From Litorimonas sp964352855 (GTDB lineage: Bacteria > Pseudomonadota > Alphaproteobacteria > Caulobacterales > Maricaulaceae): DNA of 64,000 nt. The position numbers and the translations under genes were made by a program. The notes under the pieces were generated by a model. It did no database searches, had not been told where the DNA came from, and was given only the letters and a program-made list of their open reading frames with translations. This document shows, piece after piece, positions 41,585 to 49,271 of the stretch (the first letter of the stretch is position 1; each line of letters opens with the position of its first letter). The DNA is taken from the NCBI GenBank assembly GCA_964352855.1, contig CAYGTR010000004.1:1-64000 (forward strand), given 5' to 3'.

Positions 41585-42038
41585 GCTGCGTTGGCTTTGG
41601 TGCCCGATCGCCAAACCACCAGAGTGTCGCGGCAGTCGAAGCGAAGATAGAGGCTTCAATGATGGCACTATCACGCGTGATGACGAAAATCATACCCGTT
41701 ATCAGCCACAGCAAAAGCGTGATCGTCGGCCTGACCAATCTCAAAACATTGATGACCCAAAGACTGCCTTTGCCAAGTGCTGCCTCCGCGCGAATAGACG
41801 TCTCGAGACCTTTCCAAGATCCCTGCTGGGCTGCCAATGCGATTTCCAGCTCTGTTTCTTGGTGGCGGGCCTGCATATTTAATTCATGCAGGCGGTATTC
41901 ATGCCCCCATCTTGCTTGTTCTTGGACATGTAATTGTTTGCGTTCGAAATATCCAGCGACACGACCCAGCGCTGTTCCTAAAATTCCGAATACACCACCT
42001 GCGGCGGCGTCCAATCCTAATGTTAATGCGGTTGCCAT
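41577..42038 (-). CDS. 3-TM holin-like protein (gene-transfer-agent type)
   Basis: A 153-residue protein with a glycine-rich N-terminal hydrophobic stretch (ALTLGLDAAAGGVFGILGTALG), a charged helical middle and two C-terminal membrane segments (LVRPTITLLLWLITGMIFVI and IFASTAATLWWFGDR). This is the layout of the 'holin of 3TMs, for gene-transfer release' family. It overlaps the M15 peptidase gene upstream by 16 bp if the ATG at 42,038 is used. The pair makes a lysis cassette; holins let the endolysin reach the wall. Confidence 0.75.
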   Translation of the reverse strand: MATALTLGLDAAAGGVFGILGTALGRVAGYFERKQLHVQEQARWGHEYRLHELNMQARHQETELEIALAAQQGSWKGLETSIRAEAALGKGSLWVINVLRLVRPTITLLLWLITGMIFVITRDSAIIEASIFASTAATLWWFGDRAPKPTQLK

Positions 42039-42430
42039 AATTGTCTCGCTTTTTGGCCGCCATACCAATGGCGCTGCCGTCCTAAATCCAAATGAAGAAA
42101 TGTTGAGTAATATCCAAACCCGGTAAAACCGATATCACGGGCGAATTCTGAAAGCTGGAAACGATCATGGCCGTAAAGGCTAATGTCCACGGCCAGTTTT
42201 AAATGCTGCGAAAGAGGTGCTCCGCCAATCATGGCATTGTGCAGCGCGCAACGATGGCCGGATAAGACATGCAAAGGTACATTTATCTTGTCTCTCAGAC
42301 ACTGCAAACAATCTAAAAATTCAGGCCATATATAGGCGTCACCACAATGGCGACAGGCTAACTCACTCAGGGTAAAGTTTGGCCATCTGTATTCATCCCA
42401 GTCTTGGAGGTTCTGTCTTATCACTTTCAT
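42023..42430 (-). CDS. M15 family peptidase, endolysin-like
   Basis: A 135-residue peptidoglycan peptidase of the M15A group. SGHRCALHN, the zinc-binding SQHLKLAVDI (His76, Asp82) and FLHLDLG (His113) are present. The Gly normally found in the SxHxxGxAxD motif is replaced by Leu. A CRHCGDA pair near residue 26 may bind a structural metal. The ATG at 42,430 was preferred over an upstream TTG. It is translationally linked to the holin-like gene. Confidence 0.82.
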   Translation of the reverse strand: MKVIRQNLQDWDEYRWPNFTLSELACRHCGDAYIWPEFLDCLQCLRDKINVPLHVLSGHRCALHNAMIGGAPLSQHLKLAVDISLYGHDRFQLSEFARDIGFTGFGYYSTFLHLDLGRQRHWYGGQKARQLWQPH

Positions 42431-42470
42431 ACAAACAGTATATGCGGTCCGCGAGAGGCGAGGATGCAAT

Positions 42471-42496
42471 AAAAAAACCCGCCATAAAGACGGGCT
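42471..42496 (-). terminator. Terminator of the H1-like/DUF2853 gene
   Basis: Read leftward, AGCCCG and CGGGTT close a 6-bp stem (one G-T pair) followed by seven T's. It lies 29 bp after the stop of the gene at 42,525-43,550. Confidence 0.75.
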
Positions 42497-42524
42497 TTTC
42501 TAATAATTAAAGCGAGGATTAAAC

Positions 42525-43550
42525 CTAATTAAAGAGGCTCATCTTCCGCGCTTTTTTCGCTGCGAGATAATAGAACGTCACGCGATTCTTAAAGCGTTCG
42601 CCTTTCATCTCTTGGCAAACTTCTTTCACCAATTCCATTTGACCGGAGTCTTTACCAAGCTTTTTGGTAACAAACCCGTTAGCAACTGTTTTTAGTTCGG
42701 TCTCGTCAGAACAGGCCACAAGTGAACTGTCACGCGACTGAAGCGCAACACCGCAATATTTAACGATATTTTCGACAGTTTGACGTTTCGCATTTGCATC
42801 ATATTTTTTGACATTTGTGTAATATTTTTCAAATGCTGCCTCAGCAGCGCTTACTTTAGGCTTCGCTTTACTGGCTGTGCCCGGCTTAGGACCAGGTTTC
42901 TTGCGAGGCGTGCCTGCAGCTGTCAAAGCACCACGCTTCGTTCCTGGTTTTGGTCCAGGCTTACGTTTTGTTGTTGAGGCTGAAGCCGCTTTAGCAGCAG
43001 GTTTTTTGGCAGCTACTTTCTTTGGAGCCGCTTTTTTTGGAGCTGCTTTTTTAGCAGCAGGTTTAGCAGCCGGCTTTTTAGCGGCAGGTTTTTTAGTCGC
43101 TGTTTTCTTCGCAGCCGGTTTTGTTGTAGCAGCTAACGAAGCGGCCGTTCCAGATGTCTTGGCTGTCGCACGTTTTTTCGGTGCCGCTTTTGTCTTAGAT
43201 GCAGGTGCATCTGACAAACGACCTTCAAGATATTTAACGCGTGCTGCGAGATAACGATTGCGCCATTCCAGAGCATATGTTTCATCATCATCACTAGAGA
43301 CCGCCGCAGGGGCTGCACCTTCTGATCCTGAAAGTTTTGACTGAAGATCTGCAACAGTCGTTTCACTTTTGGATACACGACCTTTTAACTCTTGGTTTTC
43401 GGCCCGCAATTTATCAGCTTCTGCTTTGAGTGCGCCTTCGCCTTCAATGCTGAGATCGCCGTCTTGCTTTTTGCCACGAAATAATAGCCACCCCAATATC
43501 AGGCCGACAATCAGGCCTATCACAAGGCCCATAATAAGTTCAGAGTTCAT
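42525..43550 (-). CDS. Membrane-anchored histone H1-like protein with C-terminal DUF2853
   Basis: A 341-residue protein with an unusual build. Residues 6-25 are a glycine-rich membrane segment (LVIGLIVGLILGWLLF). A short coiled coil follows (residues 42-75). Residues 115-205 are a lysine/alanine/proline array of KKPAAKKPAAKP-type repeats like histone H1 tails. Two AT-hook-like repeats come next (KRKPGPKPGTKRG and RKKPGPKPGT). Residues 245-341 match DUF2853, with AKRQTVENIVKYCGVALQSRD, ELKTVANGFVTKKLG and NRVTFYYLAAKKA. It may tie DNA to the inner membrane; this is inference. The antisense strand is open only because of the repeat. Confidence 0.85.
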   Translation of the reverse strand: MNSELIMGLVIGLIVGLILGWLLFRGKKQDGDLSIEGEGALKAEADKLRAENQELKGRVSKSETTVADLQSKLSGSEGAAPAAVSSDDDETYALEWRNRYLAARVKYLEGRLSDAPASKTKAAPKKRATAKTSGTAASLAATTKPAAKKTATKKPAAKKPAAKPAAKKAAPKKAAPKKVAAKKPAAKAASASTTKRKPGPKPGTKRGALTAAGTPRKKPGPKPGTASKAKPKVSAAEAAFEKYYTNVKKYDANAKRQTVENIVKYCGVALQSRDSSLVACSDETELKTVANGFVTKKLGKDSGQMELVKEVCQEMKGERFKNRVTFYYLAAKKARKMSLFN

Positions 43551-43816
43551 ATGTTATCTCCCATTAAGCTTTAACTCGTTATATAGATGTTTCTTTGCTT
43601 TGATAAGCATAAAGACGAACGAGCCGTTTAATTCACCCTTCGATTGGATTACAAATACAATCATTTTGACGCAAAAAGACTATTCTCTGCGATTTAGCAG
43701 AGAGCTACACCCGAATGCTATGTCATTGCAAGTAAACTGTTGCTGAAATTGAAATGATTTCAACGCTTTTTTATTCAAGAAAAAACAGCCTGACATCAAA
43801 AAATTTAATTATCTAA

Positions 43817-44776
43817 TTAATCCCAAAGACGTGTTTTCGCCTCTTCATATTCAGATTTCATCTCTTTGACGATATCAGCTACTGACGGAGCATCAGACAC
43901 ACTTCCGACACCCTGCCCTGCGCCCCAAATATCTTTCCATGCTTTAGCATCTGTATTCCCCCCGGAACCAAAGTTCATCGAGTCTTTACCAGCCTCAGGT
44001 AAATTGTTTGGATCAAGCCCTGCTTTTTCAATAGAGCCTTTGAGATAATTACCGTGCACACCCGTAAAGAGAGACGAATAGACAATATCTTCCCCTGCCG
44101 ATTCGATGATCTCATCTTTATAAGCTTGATCGGCATTGGCTTCTTCCGACGCAATGAAACGCGTTCCAATATAAGCCAAGTCGGCACCCACTGCTTGCGC
44201 TGCAGCTACAGCGCCGCCTGTTGCAATTGAACCTGAGAGTAAAAGCGGCCCGTCATGGAACTGGCGAATTTCGGGAATAAGCGCGAAAGGTGATAAACGC
44301 CCTGCATGTCCGCCTGCCCCCGAACAAACAGCAATCAGACCATCCGCCCCCATAGACAAAGCTTTCTTGGAATGTCGAATATTCACCACATCATGCAAGA
44401 TAATACCGCCATAACTATGGGTCGCATCATATACCAACTTCGACGCTTGAAGACTGGTAATAATAATGGGCACTTTATGTTTTACACAAATATCCATGTC
44501 GTGTTCGAGACGATTATTCGATCCATGACAAATTTGGTTGACGGCAAAAGGCGCAACTTTCTTTTCAGGGTTCTCAGCTTGATATTGCTCCAATTCTAAT
44601 TTGATACGTACAATCCATTTTTCGAGTAACTCAGGCGGCCGCGCATTTAGTGCCGGAAAAGACCCGACGATACCGGCTTTGCATTGGGCGATGACTAATT
44701 CAGGCCCGCTTACAATAAACATCGGCGCCGCAACGACAGGTAATTCAAGATTTTTAAGAATAGGCGGTAATGACAT
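43817..44776 (-). CDS. Nitronate monooxygenase family flavoenzyme
   Basis: A 319-residue TIM-barrel flavoprotein of the NMO/2-nitropropane dioxygenase family. PVVAAPMFIVSGPELVIA, AVNQICHG, GADGLIAVCSGAGGHAG and LLSGSIATGGAVAAAQAVGADLAYIGTRF are its FMN-binding segments, with the catalytic His in GGHAG. It would detoxify nitronates or propionate-3-nitronate, or reduce an enoyl substrate. It is alone between the H1-like gene and the M28 peptidase gene. Confidence 0.9.
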   Translation of the reverse strand: MSLPPILKNLELPVVAAPMFIVSGPELVIAQCKAGIVGSFPALNARPPELLEKWIVRIKLELEQYQAENPEKKVAPFAVNQICHGSNNRLEHDMDICVKHKVPIIITSLQASKLVYDATHSYGGIILHDVVNIRHSKKALSMGADGLIAVCSGAGGHAGRLSPFALIPEIRQFHDGPLLLSGSIATGGAVAAAQAVGADLAYIGTRFIASEEANADQAYKDEIIESAGEDIVYSSLFTGVHGNYLKGSIEKAGLDPNNLPEAGKDSMNFGSGGNTDAKAWKDIWGAGQGVGSVSDAPSVADIVKEMKSEYEEAKTRLWD

Positions 44777-44829
44777 AAAAGACGTCCTAATGGAAAATGA
44801 GATTAAAGGAAAACAAGAATAAGTTTAGA

Positions 44830-46272
44830 TTATTTGTCTTCTCGGAAATTTGTATCGGCTTCAGATGCCATCCAAGCCATCGTCACAAAAGCGGCAACAT
44901 TCTGCGCCATTTCTTCCGGTACAATTTTATCAAATGTATCATCCGGTGTGTGGTGATAATCAAAATAATCCGTGCCGTCCTGTTGCATTCTCATCGCCGG
45001 AACGCCTTCATTAAACATCGGAATAATATCCGGCCCCCCCGATGTCGGCGTATCAACCATGGGTAAACCCATCGAGACCGCCATGGCTTTGATCACATCA
45101 TTGCCCGCCTTCGCACCTGACTGCACTTCATAAACAGGCCCTGCACCGAAATCTGATTCGGTCGCTAAGACATGATTGCCAAGCTCCGCACGATTAGCCT
45201 CAACATAGGCAAAACCGCCCAAAAGCCCCACTTCCTCGGCACCAAAAGCCACAACACGGATTGTGCGTTTAGGCTTCAAACCTGATTCAAGAATAACTTG
45301 AGCCGCACCGGCAGAAATACCAATGCCCGCGCCGTCATCAAGCGCGCCAGTTCCCAAATCCCAACTATCCAAATGCCCGCTAATTAGTACGATTTCTTCA
45401 GGACGCTCAGAACCGACAATCTCTCCAATGACATTGCCGGACGTCAAATCACCCACGGATTTCGGAGTCAGTGTCAACTGCACAGAAACAGTCTCACCCT
45501 GTTCGAAGATACGCTCCAGCTGATCCGCATCAGGTGCTGATAAGGCGCCAATCGGAATGGGCGTTACATCATTGGCATAACGCATTTGTCCTGTATGGGG
45601 GAAACGATGACTATCCGTTCCGACAGACCGAATAATAACGGCAGCCGCCCCGCGCTTACCTGCCTCAGTCGCGCCGCGTTGGCGTTTACGATTTGCGGGG
45701 CCATAGCCTGCGCCGTCAGGGGCTTTGTCCATCAGACCCGATATGAAAACGATCTTGCCTTCAAGGCCAAACTCTGGCGCTGCTTCCAAGGCGTCAAATG
45801 TGGGGAAATAAGCAACTTCAGCCGTAATACCCTCTTCCGGCGTTGCAACAGATCCGCCGAGCGCCGTAATATAAAGGTCTTGTGGATAAGGTGAGACGAT
45901 CTTGGCCGTTTCAACGCCGCGTTCCCACCCTTTGATCGTGAAAGGTTCAATGCGCACATTTTCGAGACCAATCTCTTTAAATTTCTCAACGGCCCAATCC
46001 CTTGCGCGGGCTTCTGCCTCAGTCCCCGCCAGACGGGGGCCGACTTCCGTTGTCAGCTCGCGTGTAATATCATAGGCATGTGGACTTGCGAGAGCACGTT
46101 TTATCAAATCCTGAACTTCGGGAGACGCTTTGCTGGAGTCGACCGTTAGTTTTTGAGCGGCCTTTGCGGGTTGCGGTTTCACTTCTGATATGAGTTGTTC
46201 CGCCCCACAGGCGGCTAATCCCACCATGGCTGTGGCTAAAACAGCGAAAGAAGCTGATTTCTTGATACTCAT
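44830..46272 (-). CDS. M28 family metallopeptidase, lipoprotein (copy 1)
   Basis: A 480-residue secreted zinc peptidase. The signal peptide ends in MVGLAACG (lipid-modified Cys near residue 22). GHLDSWDLGTGALDDGAG holds the first zinc His and bridging Asp, AFGAEEVGLLGG the catalytic Glu pair, and YFDYHHTPDDTFDK the last His. A PA-type insert (VAYFPTF through VIIRSVG) is likely. It probably acts as an aminopeptidase or carboxypeptidase on peptides in the periplasm. It is divergent from the next M28 gene. Confidence 0.9.
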   Translation of the reverse strand: MSIKKSASFAVLATAMVGLAACGAEQLISEVKPQPAKAAQKLTVDSSKASPEVQDLIKRALASPHAYDITRELTTEVGPRLAGTEAEARARDWAVEKFKEIGLENVRIEPFTIKGWERGVETAKIVSPYPQDLYITALGGSVATPEEGITAEVAYFPTFDALEAAPEFGLEGKIVFISGLMDKAPDGAGYGPANRKRQRGATEAGKRGAAAVIIRSVGTDSHRFPHTGQMRYANDVTPIPIGALSAPDADQLERIFEQGETVSVQLTLTPKSVGDLTSGNVIGEIVGSERPEEIVLISGHLDSWDLGTGALDDGAGIGISAGAAQVILESGLKPKRTIRVVAFGAEEVGLLGGFAYVEANRAELGNHVLATESDFGAGPVYEVQSGAKAGNDVIKAMAVSMGLPMVDTPTSGGPDIIPMFNEGVPAMRMQQDGTDYFDYHHTPDDTFDKIVPEEMAQNVAAFVTMAWMASEADTNFREDK

Positions 46273-46405
46273 ATTATTCCCCTAATATTAAACAGACGTC
46301 ATTATCGGCTTTAAAACTATGCCAGAATGTGGTTGAACACTTTCACTGATTTATCAAGCGGCTGCATCCCTATATTTAGAAACAATGCCGCGACTGGAGT
46401 GTAGA

Positions 46406-48076
46406 ATGTCATCATTGAAGCTATTAGCGACTGCCGCCCTGACTGCAATGTTTTTTACCGCCTGTGCGTCAGAAACACCCCCTGCAGCTGTCGGCGACAC
46501 CTCAATATCAGCGGCTGATTTGGGTCTTAGGATCGAAACATTGTCATCAGACAAGTTTGAAGGCCGCGCCCCCGGCACACCCGGTGGAAAGATGGCCTCA
46601 CAATATATCGCAGATGAAATGAGGCAAGCGGGCCTAAAACCTGCAGGGAATAACGGCACATTCTTCCAGAATGTCGAACTCACAGAAGCCATGGTTCTAA
46701 CTGACAGCTCAAATATGACAATCGGCTTAAAAGGTGGCGATACGACGCTTCTTTCGGCTGATCTTAAAAACAATGCGGTTTATTGGACAAAACGATTGGA
46801 TGAAACAGTGACTGTCGAAGATTCAGAGCTTGTCTTTGTCGGTTACGGCGTCACCGCCCCCGAATATGACTGGAATGACTATGACGGCATAGACGTCACA
46901 GGTAAAACAGTTGTCATGCTGGTAAACGATCCGGGATTCGCGACAAAAGACCCAGAGTTATTCAAAGGCAACGCCATGACCTATTATGGGCGTTGGACCT
47001 ATAAATTTGAAGAAGCGGCACGTCAGGGCGCAGCCGCGGCCCTCATCGTGCACGAAACGGCCCCTGCCAGTTATGGTTGGGATGTTGTTTCAGGATCATG
47101 GACCGGCGCGCAATATGATTTGGTCAGACCTGACCGTGGTGCCTCTCGCGCCGCACTTGAAGGTTGGCTTCATCTCGATGATGCAAAGCGGCTTTTTGCC
47201 AGTGCAGGTCTAAATTATGAAACCTTAAAAGCACAAGCCAGCTCGAATACATTTAAACCTGTGCCAATAGCTAATTTAACGTTAAATGCAACAATAAATC
47301 AAAGTGTTAGCACGACAACCTCTCGTAATATTGCCGGCAAAATTGAAGGCGCCGTGACCCCAGATGAATATGTGCTTTATATGGCGCATTGGGATCATCT
47401 CGGAAAGAATGACGACCTCGAAGGCGATGATAAGATTTACAATGGTGCGGTTGATAATGCGACAGGTACCGCTGCGATTATAGAGATAGGCGAAGCCATG
47501 GCGCAAGGCCCCGCCCCGGAGCGCTCGGTGATATTTGTGGCTGTCACAGCTGAAGAATCAGGCCTCCTTGGCTCAGCCTATTACGGTGAAACTCCACTTG
47601 TGCCTCTGAATAAAACTGTGGCTGGCATCAATATTGATGCCATGCTGCCTGTTGGGCAAACAAAGGACATGAAAGTCATCGGGTTTGGAGCCTCTGAACT
47701 CGAAGATCGCTTAAAGGACGTATTGGATAAGCGTGGTATGTATATCGTGCCTGACGACAAACCAGAGGCCGGCTATTATTATCGCTCAGATCACATCAGC
47801 TTGGCCAAAAAAGGTGTACCGATGCTTTATGCGGATCCCGGTAATGACCATGTTACAAACGGACTGACTTATGGTGAAGATTTTGCCAAAGAATATACGG
47901 ATGAACGCTATCACAAGCCAGGCGATGAATATAACAATAGTTGGGACTTGAGCGGCATTCAACAATCGACTGAAATCCTTTATGAATTAGGCCTTAATCT
48001 CGCTAATTCAGAGGACTGGCCGAATTGGTACGAAGGCACAGAATTCCGCGCCCTAAGAGATGATATGCTTAAGTAA
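46406..48076 (+). CDS. M28 family metallopeptidase, lipoprotein (copy 2)
   Basis: A 556-residue secreted zinc peptidase. The lipobox is AMFFTAC. MAHWDHLGK and GAVDNATGTAAI carry the first zinc ligands, VTAEESGLLGS the catalytic Glu, and YRSDHISLAKKGVPM the last His. A PA-type domain lies between about residues 130 and 260. The ATG at 46,406, behind GGAG, was chosen; the ATG at 46,385 would add seven residues ahead of the signal peptide. Confidence 0.9.
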   Translation: MSSLKLLATAALTAMFFTACASETPPAAVGDTSISAADLGLRIETLSSDKFEGRAPGTPGGKMASQYIADEMRQAGLKPAGNNGTFFQNVELTEAMVLTDSSNMTIGLKGGDTTLLSADLKNNAVYWTKRLDETVTVEDSELVFVGYGVTAPEYDWNDYDGIDVTGKTVVMLVNDPGFATKDPELFKGNAMTYYGRWTYKFEEAARQGAAAALIVHETAPASYGWDVVSGSWTGAQYDLVRPDRGASRAALEGWLHLDDAKRLFASAGLNYETLKAQASSNTFKPVPIANLTLNATINQSVSTTTSRNIAGKIEGAVTPDEYVLYMAHWDHLGKNDDLEGDDKIYNGAVDNATGTAAIIEIGEAMAQGPAPERSVIFVAVTAEESGLLGSAYYGETPLVPLNKTVAGINIDAMLPVGQTKDMKVIGFGASELEDRLKDVLDKRGMYIVPDDKPEAGYYYRSDHISLAKKGVPMLYADPGNDHVTNGLTYGEDFAKEYTDERYHKPGDEYNNSWDLSGIQQSTEILYELGLNLANSEDWPNWYEGTEFRALRDDMLK

Positions 48077-48085
48077 TATCCTTTC

Positions 48086-49159
48086 ATGACGATCGTCGTC
48101 AAATTTATGGCCAAGACCGTCGCAGATCAAAATCCGCGGCTCTGGACATCGCTTTTTCCGAATACACCTGAGGGTGAGTTACGTTGGGGAAGTTGCATCT
48201 TCACATTCGATATGGATGCGCAGAACTATGACTGGTTGGTGGTTTATGAAGGTTTACCAAAACGTCCCGGCGAGACTAAAGTAAACCGAGTAGAGAAGTT
48301 AGCGTGCCCCAGAGAAAAAACGCTCTTTCTAACAACTGAGCCTTCTTCGGTTCGTATTGAGGGGCCGCATTTTCTAAGGCAATATGGGCATGTTTTAAGT
48401 GCAAAACCCAAGGCGGTTATGCGACACCCTAACCAAATTCAAGAAACACCGCCTTTAAGGTGGTATTATGGACGCCCCTTAGGCGACACAGAGGGGGAGT
48501 ATTTGGATTACGACACGTTGATGGCGAGAGAAACTTTACGAAAAACAAAAGACTTTTCAACAGTTTGTAGCAATAAGCAGATGTCTCATACTGTACATGC
48601 GCAACGCTATAAGTGCGTAATGGAGTTACGAGACCGAATGAAGCCGGATTTCAATGTGTTTGGACGTGGCATTGATCCGATTGACCGAAAAGACACGGCC
48701 ATGGATGAGTATCGCTACCACCTAACGATAGAGAACCATCAATCGCCGGGCCATTGGACAGAAAAGCTCTCTGATGCGTGGTTGGCAGACTGCCTACCCT
48801 TTTATTATGGTGACCCTGACTACGCTAAAATCTTCCCGAAGGCTGCGGCCATAGCGATTGATATTTTCGATATCGACGGCGCAGAAAAGATCATCCGAGC
48901 CGCAATTGCCGATAATGAATATGAAAAGCGCCTACCCGCGATCCGCGAAGCTCGTAAACTGGTTTTAGAGCAATATAATTTAATGGCCAAAATTTCTAGC
49001 ACCATCGAACGACTTGACCCTATAATAATAACACGAGGTCCATCTGGAGGCGAAATCTTAGGGCGGCATATTTTCCGTAGAAAACATCCAATATTGGGAT
49101 TGTCAGACGCATTGTTCAGAGCCAGACTGTCAAAATCAAAACTTACGGCGGCACGATAG
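48086..49159 (+). CDS. GT10 family (fucosyltransferase-like) glycosyltransferase
   Basis: A 357-residue cytoplasmic protein. The C-terminal half has the GT10 donor-binding region: FNVFGRGIDPID, YRYHLTIENHQSPGHWTEKLSDAWLADCLPFYYGDPD and IFPKAAAIAIDIFDID. GT10 enzymes transfer fucose or related sugars from GDP-sugars to glycan acceptors. There are no other glycan genes nearby; it sits between an M28 and an M1 peptidase. It begins 9 bp after the M28 gene, so the two may be co-transcribed by chance of position. Confidence 0.85.
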   Translation: MTIVVKFMAKTVADQNPRLWTSLFPNTPEGELRWGSCIFTFDMDAQNYDWLVVYEGLPKRPGETKVNRVEKLACPREKTLFLTTEPSSVRIEGPHFLRQYGHVLSAKPKAVMRHPNQIQETPPLRWYYGRPLGDTEGEYLDYDTLMARETLRKTKDFSTVCSNKQMSHTVHAQRYKCVMELRDRMKPDFNVFGRGIDPIDRKDTAMDEYRYHLTIENHQSPGHWTEKLSDAWLADCLPFYYGDPDYAKIFPKAAAIAIDIFDIDGAEKIIRAAIADNEYEKRLPAIREARKLVLEQYNLMAKISSTIERLDPIIITRGPSGGEILGRHIFRRKHPILGLSDALFRARLSKSKLTAAR

Positions 49160-49271
49160 TGTCTTTGATGCTTTAATTTCAAACAGTTTTTCCCCATATA
49201 CGGGAAGTTAGTAGGACTTTTTATGCGGGCGCGTTTATTAAAGATTTAAATACTTTAGGTGGACATCCGAT

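Noticed and set aside
42900..43130. Repeated short units resembling a tandem DNA repeat or CRISPR-like array
   Set aside because: The repeats are coding Lys/Ala/Pro units of varying length, with no regular spacers.
42877..43254. Rightward alanine/phenylalanine-rich open frame
   Set aside because: It is the antisense shadow of the Lys/Ala repeat region of the H1-like gene.
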